Shown here: positions 38,700-47,034 of the stretch, one piece after another
How the letters are laid out: every line of letters starts with the position of its first letter
Numbering within the stretch: position 1 is the stretch's first letter
Assembly (NCBI RefSeq): GCF_019966535.1
Contig: NZ_JAIMID010000005.1
Span: 124,001-188,000, forward strand
Direction of reading: 5' to 3'
Length of the DNA stretch: 64,000 nt
Source: Mesobacterium pallidum
GTDB taxonomy: Bacteria; Pseudomonadota; Alphaproteobacteria; Rhodobacterales; Rhodobacteraceae
The notes under the pieces: model-generated
What the model saw: only the letters and a program-made list of their open reading frames with translations
Told to the model about the DNA's origin: nothing
Database searches by the model: none
Translations under genes and position numbers: made by a program

Positions 38700-39488
38700 T
38701 CAGGCGGCGGCCTCGGCCCCCTCGGCGCGCAGGAACACCGGGCGATCGGGTTCCGACCGGTCCGCGTCAAGTCGGTAGCCGCCGTAGTCGAAATCGCGCA
38801 GGGCCTCGGGGTCGGTCAGCCTGTGCTGGATGATGTAGCGCGCCATCGACCCGCGCGCCCGCTTGGCGAAAAAGCTGACGATGCGCGGCTCGGCACCGTC
38901 CTTCTGCTCCATGAACTGCGGCGTGATCACCCGCAGTTTCAACGCCTTGAGGTCGACCGCGCCGAAATATTCCTGGCTGGCGCAGTTGACCAGCACGTCG
39001 GTGCCCAGCTTGTCGGCCTCGGCCCTCAGCAGCTTGGCCGGGCCGTCGCGCCAGTAATCGTACAGCGACTTGCCCCGCCGGGTCTTGAGGCGCGAGCCCA
39101 TTTCCAGCCGGTAGGCCTGCATCGCGTCGCGCGGGCGCAGCACGCCATAAAGGCCGGACAGGATGCGCAGGTGATCCTGCGCCCAATCCATTTCCTCGGC
39201 CTCCAGGCTACCGGCGTCCAGCCCGATGTAGGTGTCGCCGGCAAAGGCCAGCGCGGCGGGGCGGATCGCCTGCGCCTCCGGCGTGTCGGACCAGGCCTTG
39301 AACCGGTCGCGGTTCAGCCGCGCCAGATCATCGCTGAGGTCCATCAGCTTTTTCAGGTCGCCCAGCGTCAGGTTCCGCGCGGTCCTGGCCAGCCGGTTGG
39401 CATCCTCGATCAGCGCGGGTTCGGTCATGGGGACGCCCGGGCGCTCGTCCCAGTCAAGCCGCTTGGCGGGGGAAATCACGATCAGCAT
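38700..39488 (-). CDS. yaaA: Peroxide stress protein YaaA (DUF328/UPF0246)
   Basis: A 262-residue protein of the YaaA family, which lowers intracellular free iron and protects DNA during peroxide stress; DNA-binding folds have been reported for the E. coli protein. Family hallmarks are MLIVISPAKRLDW at the N-terminus, LSGLYGVLRPRD and LVNCASQEYF in the middle. Its stop lies 3 bp after the stop of the convergent hybrid kinase. It is 27 bp downstream of recQ on the same strand. Confidence 0.92.
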   Translation of the reverse strand: MLIVISPAKRLDWDERPGVPMTEPALIEDANRLARTARNLTLGDLKKLMDLSDDLARLNRDRFKAWSDTPEAQAIRPAALAFAGDTYIGLDAGSLEAEEMDWAQDHLRILSGLYGVLRPRDAMQAYRLEMGSRLKTRRGKSLYDYWRDGPAKLLRAEADKLGTDVLVNCASQEYFGAVDLKALKLRVITPQFMEQKDGAEPRIVSFFAKRARGSMARYIIQHRLTDPEALRDFDYGGYRLDADRSEPDRPVFLRAEGAEAAA

Positions 39489-39515
39489 GGCAGCACTCCT
39501 GTCTTGGGGCAGGAT

Positions 39516-41570
39516 CTAGTCATCCTCGGCCAGGACGTCCAGAAAGGCGGGGCCGAAACGTTCCGTCCGCTTGTCGCCAAGGATACGGTCCATCGATGCG
39601 AGGTCACCGGGCCGGGACTGCGCGACCTTGGCCAGTTGCGAGGCGGAACAGGACAACGGCTTTTCCATCCCGTCCATCCCGCGCGCCAACCCGGCCTGCA
39701 CCTGCAAGAGGCGATCATAAAGCGCGCCCGCATCGCGGCCGGCCAGCTTGCGGCGGCTGGGATGCATATGCTCGGCCTCTCCGCCGATCACGGCCAGGAA
39801 GGCGTCGCCGTAGCGTTCGAGCTTTTTCGCGCCGACACCGCTGATCCGCGCCATGGCATCCAGCGAGGTCGGCCGCGTCTCGGCCATCTCGATCAGCGTG
39901 CGGTCGTTGAAGATGACATAGGCGGGCACCCGCGCCTCTTCGGCCAGGGCGCGGCGCTTGGCCTTGAGGGCCGAGAGCAGCGGCGCGTCCTCTTCGCTGA
40001 CCATGGCCTTGGCGGCGGGGCGGCTGTCGCGGGCGCGGTCGATGCTGTCCTTGCGCAGGGTGATCGAATCCTGTCCGCGCAGGATCGGCAGGGCGGCGTC
40101 GGTCATCCGCAGCGCGCCGTGGCGTTCGCGGTCGGGTCGACAAAGGTCCTTGCCCAGCATCTGCCGGAACACCGCGTCCCATTGCCCCTTGGACAGGTCC
40201 TTGCCCACGCCAAAGGTCGGCAGGCCGTCGTGGCCGCGCGCCCGCACCTTGTCGGTCGCCTTGCCCATGAGGATGTCGATCAGGTGGCCCTTGCCGAAAA
40301 ACTCCTCGGTCCGCAGCATGGCCGACAGGGCCTTGCGCACCGCCTCGGTCCCGTCGAAAAGCTCGGCCGGTGTGTCGCAGAGATCGCAATTGCCACAGGT
40401 CACGCCGGTTTCACCGAAGTAGCCCAGCAGCGTCTCGCGCCGGCAATGCTGCGCCTCGGCCAGCCCGAGCAGAGCGTTGAGCCGCCCGTGGTCGGCATCG
40501 CGCCGCTCGGCCGGGGCGGGGCTTTCGTCGATCTGGCTGCGGCGCAGGGCGATGTCGTCCTGCCCGAAGAGCGTCAGCGTCTCGGCCGGCCCGCCATCGC
40601 GGCCGGCGCGGCCGATCTCCTGGTAATAGGCCTCGATCGATTTCGGCAGGTCCGCATGTGCGACCCAGCGGATGTCGGGCTTGTCGACACCCATGCCGAA
40701 GGCGACCGTGGCGACGACGATCAACCCGTCTTCGCGCTGGAACCGCGTCTCGACCTCGCGGCGGTCGTCGGCCTCCATCCCGCCGTGGTAGTGACAGGCG
40801 CTGTGGCCGTCGTCGCGCAGCGCGCGGGCCAGGCTTTCGGTCTTGGCCCGCGTGCCGCAATAGACGATGCCCGACTGGCCCTTGCGGGCAGCGGCAAAGG
40901 CCAGGACCTGCCGGCGCGGGTTGTCCTTGGGCTGAAACGCCAGGTGGATGTTCGGCCGGTCGAACCCGTGCAGAAAGCTGGTCGGCGCCTCGCCGTCGAA
41001 CAGCTTGACAACGATCTCGTCCCGCGTCTCCTGGTCGGCGGTGGCGGTGAAGGCGGCGAGCGGGACGTCCAGCGCGCGCCGCAGCTCACCGATGCGCAGG
41101 TAATCGGGGCGGAAATCATGGCCCCACTGGCTGACGCAATGCGCCTCGTCCACCGCGATCAGCGACACGCCCGCGCGGCGCAGCAGGTGATGCGCCCCGG
41201 CCGAGGCGAGCCGTTCGGGCGCCATGTAAAGCAGCTTCAGCCGGCCCTCGTCGATGGCGGCAAAGACCTCTTCGGTCTCGTCCTCGGTGTTGCCCGAGGT
41301 CAGCGCGCCCGCGGGCACGCCGTTTTCGCGCAGGGCCCGCACCTGGTCGCGCATCAAGGCGATCAGTGGCGAGATGACCACCGTCACCCCGTCGCGCAGC
41401 AGGGCAGGCAGCTGGAAACACAAGGATTTCCCGCCCCCGGTGGGCATGATCGCCAGCACGTTGTCGCCGCGGGTGACGGCGGTCACGATCTCCTCCTGCC
41501 CGGGGCGGAAGCTGTCGAACCCGAAGGTATCGCTCAGAATCGACAGGGCGGCGCCGGAGTCGCGGGGCAT
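39516..41570 (-). CDS. recQ: ATP-dependent DNA helicase RecQ
   Basis: 3'-5' SF2 helicase of 684 residues acting in recombination and fork repair. Seen in order: Walker A (MPTGGGKSLCFQLPAL), DEAH box (AVDEAHCVSQWGHDF), motif VI (YQEIGRAGRDG), the RecQ zinc cluster (HCRRE...CGNCDLCD), the winged helix, an HRDC domain (ALAEEARVPAYVIFNDRTLIEMA), and a second HRDC-like C-terminal segment (LLQVQAGLARGMDGM ... SASQLAKVAQSRP). That extra segment makes it longer than E. coli RecQ. yaaA follows at 27 bp. Confidence 0.95.
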   Translation of the reverse strand: MPRDSGAALSILSDTFGFDSFRPGQEEIVTAVTRGDNVLAIMPTGGGKSLCFQLPALLRDGVTVVISPLIALMRDQVRALRENGVPAGALTSGNTEDETEEVFAAIDEGRLKLLYMAPERLASAGAHHLLRRAGVSLIAVDEAHCVSQWGHDFRPDYLRIGELRRALDVPLAAFTATADQETRDEIVVKLFDGEAPTSFLHGFDRPNIHLAFQPKDNPRRQVLAFAAARKGQSGIVYCGTRAKTESLARALRDDGHSACHYHGGMEADDRREVETRFQREDGLIVVATVAFGMGVDKPDIRWVAHADLPKSIEAYYQEIGRAGRDGGPAETLTLFGQDDIALRRSQIDESPAPAERRDADHGRLNALLGLAEAQHCRRETLLGYFGETGVTCGNCDLCDTPAELFDGTEAVRKALSAMLRTEEFFGKGHLIDILMGKATDKVRARGHDGLPTFGVGKDLSKGQWDAVFRQMLGKDLCRPDRERHGALRMTDAALPILRGQDSITLRKDSIDRARDSRPAAKAMVSEEDAPLLSALKAKRRALAEEARVPAYVIFNDRTLIEMAETRPTSLDAMARISGVGAKKLERYGDAFLAVIGGEAEHMHPSRRKLAGRDAGALYDRLLQVQAGLARGMDGMEKPLSCSASQLAKVAQSRPGDLASMDRILGDKRTERFGPAFLDVLAEDD

Positions 41571-41653
41571 CGGGGGAACCTGTTGGTTTGGTAAAACTGC
41601 TCTTAACGGAACAATCGCAGCTTAAGATTCGGTGAACAAGGGGGGTTGGCGCC

Positions 41654-42067
41654 TCACCTGTCCCAGCCGCGCTTCTCTTTCACCTCGGCCCGGGCCTTCT
41701 TGGCCTCGACGCGCTTGCGCTTCTGGTTGGCCGAGACCTTGGTGGGGATGCGCCGCTTCGGGGCCACGAGCGCCTGCTGCACCAGCGCCGCCAGCCGCTC
41801 GCGGGCGATCTCGCGGTTGCGGGCCTGCGAGCGTTCCTCCGACACCTGGATCACCACCGCGCCGTCCTTGGTCCAGCGCCGCCCGGCCAGCCGCCGCAGC
41901 CGCCGCTTGACCGGATCGGGCAGCGAGGGCGAGCGTTCGGCCTCAAAGCGCAGTTCGACCGCGGAACTCACCTTGTTCACGTTCTGGCCGCCCGGGCCGG
42001 ACGCGCGCACGAATTGCTCGGTCAGCTCCCAGTCCTGGATGACGATGTCGTCGGTGATGCGCAGCAT
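41654..42067 (-). CDS. arfB: Alternative ribosome-rescue factor ArfB (ICT1-like)
   Basis: Stop-codon-independent peptidyl-tRNA hydrolase of 137 residues that frees ribosomes stalled at mRNA ends. It carries the GGQ motif (ASGPGGQNVNKVSS, residues 22-35) and the basic C-terminal tail (KRRIPTKVSANQKRKRVEAKKARAEVKEKRG) that enters the empty mRNA channel. Length is normal. Upstream on the same strand is a terminator hairpin at 42111-42144 that ends the small unit at 42.1-42.3 kb; if read-through occurs, arfB would be the next gene. Confidence 0.92.
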   Translation of the reverse strand: MLRITDDIVIQDWELTEQFVRASGPGGQNVNKVSSAVELRFEAERSPSLPDPVKRRLRRLAGRRWTKDGAVVIQVSEERSQARNREIARERLAALVQQALVAPKRRIPTKVSANQKRKRVEAKKARAEVKEKRGWDR

Positions 42068-42110
42068 GACGGCCCCTTTCGCACCCTACATAACGCGCCG
42101 CGCGGCAACG

Positions 42111-42144
42111 AAAAAGGGCCGCCCCCGCGTCGGGACGGCCCTTT
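42111..42144 (-). terminator. Intrinsic terminator upstream of arfB
   Basis: Minus-strand AAAGGGCCG...CGGCCCTTT (9-bp stem, 42113-42144) followed by a T5 run. It closes the small transcription unit at 42.15-42.3 kb, 44 bp before the arfB start, so it could act either as its terminator or as an attenuator for arfB. Confidence 0.75.
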
Positions 42145-42212
42145 CGGAAATCGTGGAGGTGATGGCGGTTAGGCCTGCACCAATGTCGGGGTTTCGAAAC
42201 CCAGGGGCTGCC

Positions 42213-42269
42213 CTAGGTTCGCGCCTCCAACACTGTTCCGACGCCACTCTCCAGGTTCCTGATAGACAC
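42213..42269 (-). CDS. Candidate 18-residue peptide
   Basis: GTG start 6 bases after AAGGAGGT, 18 codons, TAG stop; the product reads MSIRNLESGVGTVLEART. The strong ribosome site and terminator-bounded context favour translation. An overlapping frame, 42169-42303 with ATG start, would encode 44 residues (ending GFETPTLVQA) but has its start inside the palindrome with no ribosome site. Either could be a leader peptide; neither is recognised. Confidence 0.35.
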   Translation of the reverse strand: MSIRNLESGVGTVLEART

Positions 42270-42285
42270 TAGAGCACCTCCTTTC

Positions 42286-42305
42286 CAATGTTTCGCGATA
42301 CATTG
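42286..42305. promoter_or_regulatory. 20-bp operator-like palindrome
   Basis: CAATGTTTCGCGATACATTG; only one base pair of the ten breaks the symmetry. Lies between the queuosine-precursor transporter stop and the ribosome site of the small frame. Likely a dimeric-repressor operator or RNA stem. Confidence 0.5.
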
Positions 42306-42340
42306 AGGGTGGCACATCTTGTGTTTCAGTCAAATGAATT

Positions 42341-42970
42341 TCACACCGGTTGAGCAGAAATTTTTTCGACGATCGCGCGGAACGGAAAAAGTGCCACCAA
42401 AGCGAGCGCAAGTTTCACCAGCCAGTCGGCAAACGCCAGGCTGACCCAGAGCGGCGCCATCGGGCCGAAGGTCAGGAAGGGCATCGGGTCGAGCGCCCAG
42501 GCGGTCGCCTCATTCGCGGCGGTGCCGAAGACGGCCAGCGTGGCCGAGAAGGCGATCGAGAAGAACAGCACCGTGTCGAGCGCCGATCCGACCAGGGTCG
42601 AGATCAGCGGCGCGCGCCACCAGCGGCCCGAACGGACGCGGTCGAAGACGGCGACGTCGGTCAGCTGCGCCGCAAGGAAGGCGATCCCCGAGGCGACACC
42701 GATGCGCAGCGGTACGGCCGGGCCGTATTCCAGCATGATCTGCGAGCCGATGAGCGAGCAGATGACGCCGGTGACGAAACCGGCGACGACCACGCGGCGG
42801 GCAGGGCCCACGCCGTAGACGCGGTTCATCACGTCCGTCACCAGGAAGGCCAAAGGATAGGTAAAGGCGCCCCAGGTGAGGAGCCCGTCCAGGATCAGGA
42901 ACTGGACCAGGATGTTCGAGGCCACCACGATGGCGGCCATGGCGATAACGCCGGGCAGGATGCGTGTCAT
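42341..42970 (-). CDS. Queuosine precursor transporter (YhhQ/QPTR family)
   Basis: Membrane protein of 209 residues with about six hydrophobic segments, family VUT/YhhQ, which imports preQ0/preQ1 for queuosine synthesis of tRNA. Signatures are ASNILVQFLILDGLLTWGAFTYPLAFLVTDVMNR at the N-terminus (ligand and Asp-containing loop) and VGSALDTVLFFSIAF in the later helices. No preQ1 riboswitch pattern was found in its 5' region. Ends before the palindrome of the small unit. Confidence 0.88.
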   Translation of the reverse strand: MTRILPGVIAMAAIVVASNILVQFLILDGLLTWGAFTYPLAFLVTDVMNRVYGVGPARRVVVAGFVTGVICSLIGSQIMLEYGPAVPLRIGVASGIAFLAAQLTDVAVFDRVRSGRWWRAPLISTLVGSALDTVLFFSIAFSATLAVFGTAANEATAWALDPMPFLTFGPMAPLWVSLAFADWLVKLALALVALFPFRAIVEKISAQPV

Positions 42971-43063
42971 GATATATGTGTCCGTTTTTACATGGTCGCG
43001 GCGACATGGCCCCCGGTCATCGGGAACGGGCGGCGTGTAACGCCTGCCCCCGAGTCGCGCAAG

Positions 43064-43921
43064 TCATTCCGTCAGGGCGTAGTCCACGACCTCGGTCCGC
43101 TGGAAGAACCGGTAATTGTCGTCCGAGATCATGGTGAGCCGGATGCGGCCCGCGTCGTCGCGCCAGACCGCCAGCCCTTCGAGGTTGTCGTGACGGCCTG
43201 TTGGGGTCTGCAGCAGCACCTCGTCGGACCAGGCCTCGCCCGTCATGTGGACGCGGCGGACGCGGCTGCTGAACCCCAGGCCGGAGAAAGCCCGTTCCAG
43301 CACGTAAAGCGCGCCATCGGGGCCGACATCTGCGCCTACGGGGACGAAGCCGTCACTGCGCAGCATCAGGTGCGGCACACCCCATGCGCCGTTCTGAAAC
43401 CGGAAGACCGGGTTGTAGGCGCCGCGCGTGAGGCCCCGTTCCGGCAGGGCATAAAGCGTGCCATCCGGGCCGATGGCCAGCGCCTCGAGCCCGCCGTTGC
43501 CGGGCAGGCGCTTGAAGACATCGTGTTGCGGCAGCGGGGTCGAGCCCGTGGCGTCCAGCCGCCGCACATCCCGGGTGTTCTCGGACGAAAAGTAGAGTGT
43601 CCCGTCACCGGCAATCGCCAGCCCTTCGGAATCGAGATCCTTGCGGCCGGGGTCGAGGCGGCGCAGCCCCTCGGCCGTGACGCCGATAATCTTGCTGCCC
43701 TTGCGGGTGATCGTCCCCGTGATGATGTAGCTGCGGTCGGAAATCGCGGTAAAGCGCGTGCCATCCGCCGACAGTTCCAGCCCCGACCAGCCACCAAAGC
43801 GGTCATCCTCCATCGACCAGGTGTGGCGCGACAGGAAACTGGCGGGCCAGGGCACCTCGGCCGAGCTGGTGAGGGTCAGCGCGGCCAGGCTGGCCACGAC
43901 GGCGGTCAGGCGCAGCCCCAT
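43064..43921 (-). CDS. Esterase-like activity of phytase family protein (secreted)
   Basis: A 285-residue exported protein with a signal peptide (cleavage near TSSAE) and the six-bladed propeller of the esterase-like-phytase family: WSMEDDRFGGWSGLELSADGTRFTAISDR, RKDLDSEGLAIAGDGTLYFSSE, NGGLEALAIGPDGTLYALPE and DNLEGLAVWRDD repeat the E-G/A-L blade motif. Catalytic role and substrate are uncertain. I chose ATG 43921, with GGAGAGG upstream, over a start eight codons earlier. It is 45 bp downstream of mepA. Confidence 0.8.
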   Translation of the reverse strand: MGLRLTAVVASLAALTLTSSAEVPWPASFLSRHTWSMEDDRFGGWSGLELSADGTRFTAISDRSYIITGTITRKGSKIIGVTAEGLRRLDPGRKDLDSEGLAIAGDGTLYFSSENTRDVRRLDATGSTPLPQHDVFKRLPGNGGLEALAIGPDGTLYALPERGLTRGAYNPVFRFQNGAWGVPHLMLRSDGFVPVGADVGPDGALYVLERAFSGLGFSSRVRRVHMTGEAWSDEVLLQTPTGRHDNLEGLAVWRDDAGRIRLTMISDDNYRFFQRTEVVDYALTE

Positions 43922-43966
43922 CTTGCCTCTCCGATACGGACCCATGTCAGGACGAGGCGCGGCCGA

Positions 43967-44902
43967 TCAATTGGACTGCAGCACGCCGGCGCATTGGCCG
44001 GGCAGGTCGGCCAGCGTCAGCTCGGGGCGCGGCGGGGTCGGCGCGGGCGGGTTCTTCGGCGGCGGCGGCGGGTTCAGGATGTTGTTCACCCAGGCCTGCG
44101 CATCGGCGCAGCCGTCCCCGGCGGGCGGCGGGTCCTGCGGCACGCAGCCGGTCGCCCCGCGCGGGCAGTTCAGCCGCACGTGGAAATGGTAGTGATGCCC
44201 GTACCAGGGCCGGATCTTGCGCAGGTAAGTCCGGTCGCCCTTTTCATCGTTGCACATCTGCACCTTGGCGCCGGGGAAGACGAAGATCCGCGCCACGCGC
44301 GGGTCGCTGGCGGCCGCCTTCAGCACCTCGTGATGTTGCGGCGTCCAGTCCGAATTCACATAGGCGCCCGAAGCCCGGCGCATCGAGATCGAGCTGATCT
44401 TTTCACGCTCGTCGCGGCTGAGGTTCAGCCGTTTCGGGGGCAGCATCCAGACGTCGGCATCAAGGCCCATCTGGTGGCTCGCGTGCCCGGTCAGCATCGG
44501 CCCGCCGCGCGGCTGGCTGATATCGCCGACATAGATCCCCTCCCACCCCGGCAGGCGCGCGACCTTGGCCGAGAGGTCCTTGAGGTAGTCGATCATCTCG
44601 GGATGACCCCAGTTGCGGTTGCGCGACAGGCGCATGGCCTGCCAGGTCGGGCCGGTCTCGGGCAGTTGCACGGCGCCGGCGACGCAGCCCTTGGCATAGC
44701 TGCCATAGGGTGCCGGCGCCTGGACAGAGGCATCGGGCATGCCGCCGAACAGCTGCTTGGCCGACTTGCTGGACAGCGCCGCCGGGACCGCGACCGCCGC
44801 CGCGCGCGGGGCATTGTGTTCGCTCCGTTCGCGCTGGCCGCAGGACACCAGCGCGGCGGCCATGGCCACGGCCCAAAGGGATCGCTTCACTACCTGTTTC
44901 AT
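43967..44902 (-). CDS. mepA: Penicillin-insensitive murein endopeptidase
   Basis: LAS-family zinc endopeptidase of 311 residues that cuts D-Ala-mDAP cross-links in peptidoglycan. The metal ligands are in GHASHQMGLDADVW (His and Asp) and GHHYHFHVRL (HxH). The N-terminus is a signal with a possible lipobox (AALVSC, Cys 21), unlike the classic Sec-only MepA. A Pro-rich stretch (NPPPPPKNPPAPTPPRP) lies near the C-terminus. The start overlaps the stop of the upstream MFS gene by 4 bp. Confidence 0.92.
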   Translation of the reverse strand: MKQVVKRSLWAVAMAAALVSCGQRERSEHNAPRAAAVAVPAALSSKSAKQLFGGMPDASVQAPAPYGSYAKGCVAGAVQLPETGPTWQAMRLSRNRNWGHPEMIDYLKDLSAKVARLPGWEGIYVGDISQPRGGPMLTGHASHQMGLDADVWMLPPKRLNLSRDEREKISSISMRRASGAYVNSDWTPQHHEVLKAAASDPRVARIFVFPGAKVQMCNDEKGDRTYLRKIRPWYGHHYHFHVRLNCPRGATGCVPQDPPPAGDGCADAQAWVNNILNPPPPPKNPPAPTPPRPELTLADLPGQCAGVLQSN

Positions 44903-46275
44903 TGCCCGCTGCCTCCGATGCGTTCGCCTTGCGGTTTCACCAAGGCTAGCAGGACGAGCCCCACGAGGAAAAGGGCAATCAGCGGCGAGACGCCGATGCG
45001 CACATTGCCCGAAAGCGTGGTGAACAGCCCCACCAGCGCCGGCGCGATAAAGGCCGTCGCACGGCCCGATAGACCGTAGAGGCCGAAGTACTCGGCCGGG
45101 TTCGCGGGGTCGGTGTGGCGCACCATCAGCGACCGGCTGGCGGCCTGCATGGTGCCGCCCATCCCGCCGATGAAGACGCCGCAGACGATGAAGATCACGT
45201 CAGGCAACTGGCTGCCCTCAGCCAGCGGCACGCCGAATATCGCCGCGCGCGACAAGTTGACGATGACGATGCAGACCAGGATCAGCGTGACGACCGCCGT
45301 CATGACCACGGGCTTGGGGCCAAAGGCCCTGTCCGCCTTGCCGCCCACGTAGGAAAAGGCCGCCGCACCCAGCCCCGAGATCACGCCGAAGACGCCGATC
45401 TGCGTGACCTCCCAGTCCAGCACCAGCGTCGCGTAGATCCCGCCAAAGGCATAAAGACCGTTCAGCGCATCGCGATAAAGCATCGAGCCAAGCAGGAAGT
45501 TGATCAGGCTGCCTCGCCCCTTGATCCCCCTGAGGGTGGACCCGAGCTTGCGGAACGCGCCCGCAATGGTCGCGCGCCCCTTGTGGCCGGTGTCGCGCAC
45601 CCACAGGAAGTAGGGCACCATGAAGACGATGTACCACAGCGCGACAAAGGGCCCGACGGCCCGCGTGCCCTCGCGTTGGTCCGCATCAAGCCCGAAGATC
45701 GGGTCGAGCCCGGCCAGCGTCTTGCCGCTGCCCTGCTCGGCAAAGAACACCAGCATGATCGCCAGCGCGAAAAGCCCGCCGATATAGCCGAAGGCAAAGC
45801 CCGAGCCCGAAATGTCGCCCACCGTCTTCTCGTCGCCAAGGCTGGGCAGTTGCGAGTTGATGAAGATCAGCGCGTATTCCGCCCCGATGAAGCCGACGGC
45901 AAAGACCACCAGCATGGTCCACATGTTCGACCCGTCGGGAAAGGTGAACCACAGCAGAGTCGCGCCGGTCACGTAAAGCAGGGAAAAGAACGCCATCCAG
46001 GGCCGCACCCGGCCCGTGGTATCGGCCAGGGCGCCCATGATCGGCGCGCCCAGCGCAATGGTGAGGCCGGCGAGCGCCTGCATCCAGCTCCACATGGTCT
46101 GGGCGCGGGCGTCGGCGAGGTTCTCTTCCAGTCCCGTGCCCAGGAAGTACTCGGCCGCGACCCCGGCGAAATAGGGGCCGAAGATGAAGGTCATCAGGAC
46201 GGTGTGATAGGGCTGGCTGGCCCAGTCAAAGAAATACCAGCCCCAGATCCGCTTGCGCGCCGTGATCTCCGCCAT
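44899..46275 (-). CDS. MFS transporter, UMF1/Atg22-like
   Basis: Membrane carrier of 458 residues with about 12 segments, of the UMF1/ATG22 subgroup: ARKRIWGWYFFDWASQPYHTVLMTFIFGPYF at the N-terminus is characteristic. Related eukaryotic Atg22 exports amino acids from the vacuole; the bacterial substrate is unknown. It overlaps mepA by 4 bp, so it may act on peptidoglycan-derived products, which is inference. Confidence 0.85.
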   Translation of the reverse strand: MAEITARKRIWGWYFFDWASQPYHTVLMTFIFGPYFAGVAAEYFLGTGLEENLADARAQTMWSWMQALAGLTIALGAPIMGALADTTGRVRPWMAFFSLLYVTGATLLWFTFPDGSNMWTMLVVFAVGFIGAEYALIFINSQLPSLGDEKTVGDISGSGFAFGYIGGLFALAIMLVFFAEQGSGKTLAGLDPIFGLDADQREGTRAVGPFVALWYIVFMVPYFLWVRDTGHKGRATIAGAFRKLGSTLRGIKGRGSLINFLLGSMLYRDALNGLYAFGGIYATLVLDWEVTQIGVFGVISGLGAAAFSYVGGKADRAFGPKPVVMTAVVTLILVCIVIVNLSRAAIFGVPLAEGSQLPDVIFIVCGVFIGGMGGTMQAASRSLMVRHTDPANPAEYFGLYGLSGRATAFIAPALVGLFTTLSGNVRIGVSPLIALFLVGLVLLALVKPQGERIGGSGQ

Positions 46276-46370
46276 GTCCTGCCCCTGTCCGGTTTACGCA
46301 CAGTTAGGCCGGCGGGCCGGCGGGCCGCAAGGACTTCCTACGGATCAGGCGTCCGGCGCCGCGCCACGGC

Positions 46371-46907
46371 TCAGGTTTCAACCGGCGGCCAGGGGCGCAG
46401 ATCCTCGGCCGCGACCCAGGCGGCGATCCAGGCGGGCACCTCGGGGCTGGGGGCGGCATGGCCCATGACCTCGGCCACCGTCTGCGGCGGCACGATCCCG
46501 TCCTTGCCGACCACGGCGGCGCGGTAGACGCAATTGTTCGCCGCCTCGCCACTGGCCAGCCACATCGTCTGCTCGAGGTAAAAGAACCGGTGATCCCAGC
46601 AGGCCAGCCGCGAAGTCATGCGCAGGCTGGCGAACGGCCGCACCCGCCGCCGGTAGCGCACCATCGCGCCCGCCATGGTCATCGACCAGCCGCCGGTGCG
46701 CAGCGCCGCCAGAAAGCCTGTCCGCTGCGCCAGCGGCACCCGGCCAAGATCGTACAGCGTCAGCGTCCGGCCGTTGTTCAGCTCGAGGAACATGTCGATG
46801 TCCCAGGGCCAGCAGCGGTGGTACGACACATGCGTGCCCTCCGGGTCCAGCGGCCCCATCCGCCGGGCGCGGGCCATCTCCTTGGTCATGCGCAGCACGG
46901 GATACAT
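46371..46907 (-). CDS. Acyl-CoA thioesterase-like (4HBT hotdog) protein
   Basis: Hotdog-fold protein of 178 residues similar to the THEM6/FcbC-like thioesterase group. The segment WPWDIDMFLELNNGRTLTLYDLG is the family motif (Asp and Asn on the long helix), followed by VRYRRRVRPFASLRMTSRLACWDHRFFYLEQ for the second strand. I chose ATG 46907 with AGGAG six bases upstream; a GTG directly before is possible. It should hydrolyse some acyl-CoA or acyl-ACP; the substrate is not known. 95 bp downstream of it on the same strand is the MFS gene. Confidence 0.82.
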   Translation of the reverse strand: MYPVLRMTKEMARARRMGPLDPEGTHVSYHRCWPWDIDMFLELNNGRTLTLYDLGRVPLAQRTGFLAALRTGGWSMTMAGAMVRYRRRVRPFASLRMTSRLACWDHRFFYLEQTMWLASGEAANNCVYRAAVVGKDGIVPPQTVAEVMGHAAPSPEVPAWIAAWVAAEDLRPWPPVET

Positions 46908-47034
46908 CACTCGCTCCTTTTGGCCCCGGGGTGACGCGCGGCCCGCCCCGCGTCAATCGCGACCTCGCGACACTTGTTCTTTACCCCGCGTGTGCTTAGG
47001 TGTGCCTGCGGTAAGAACAGGAGTTCCCGGACCA

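Larger units (their letters stand above)
42146..42305 (-). other. Small transcription unit with palindrome and maskable ribosome site
   Basis: Read on the minus strand: 20-bp palindrome (42286-42305), strong ribosome site AAAGGAGGTG (about 42275-42284), 18-codon frame, 14-bp perfect palindrome GGGTTTCGAAACCC (42189-42202), then CACCTCC-ACGA-TTTCC (42146-42161), which is complementary to the GGAAAGGAGGTG of the ribosome site (42275-42286), and finally the terminator. A TTGACT element lies near 42325-42331. This looks like a regulated leader or small mRNA/sRNA. Confidence 0.5.

Noticed and set aside
38823..41594. 923-codon open frame antisense to yaaA and recQ
   Set aside because: Opposite two genes with complete family motifs; no recognisable domain.
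42971..43063. preQ1 riboswitch before the queuosine-precursor transporter
   Set aside because: No class I or II preQ1 signature and no pseudoknot with the start region could be seen in the 93 bp.
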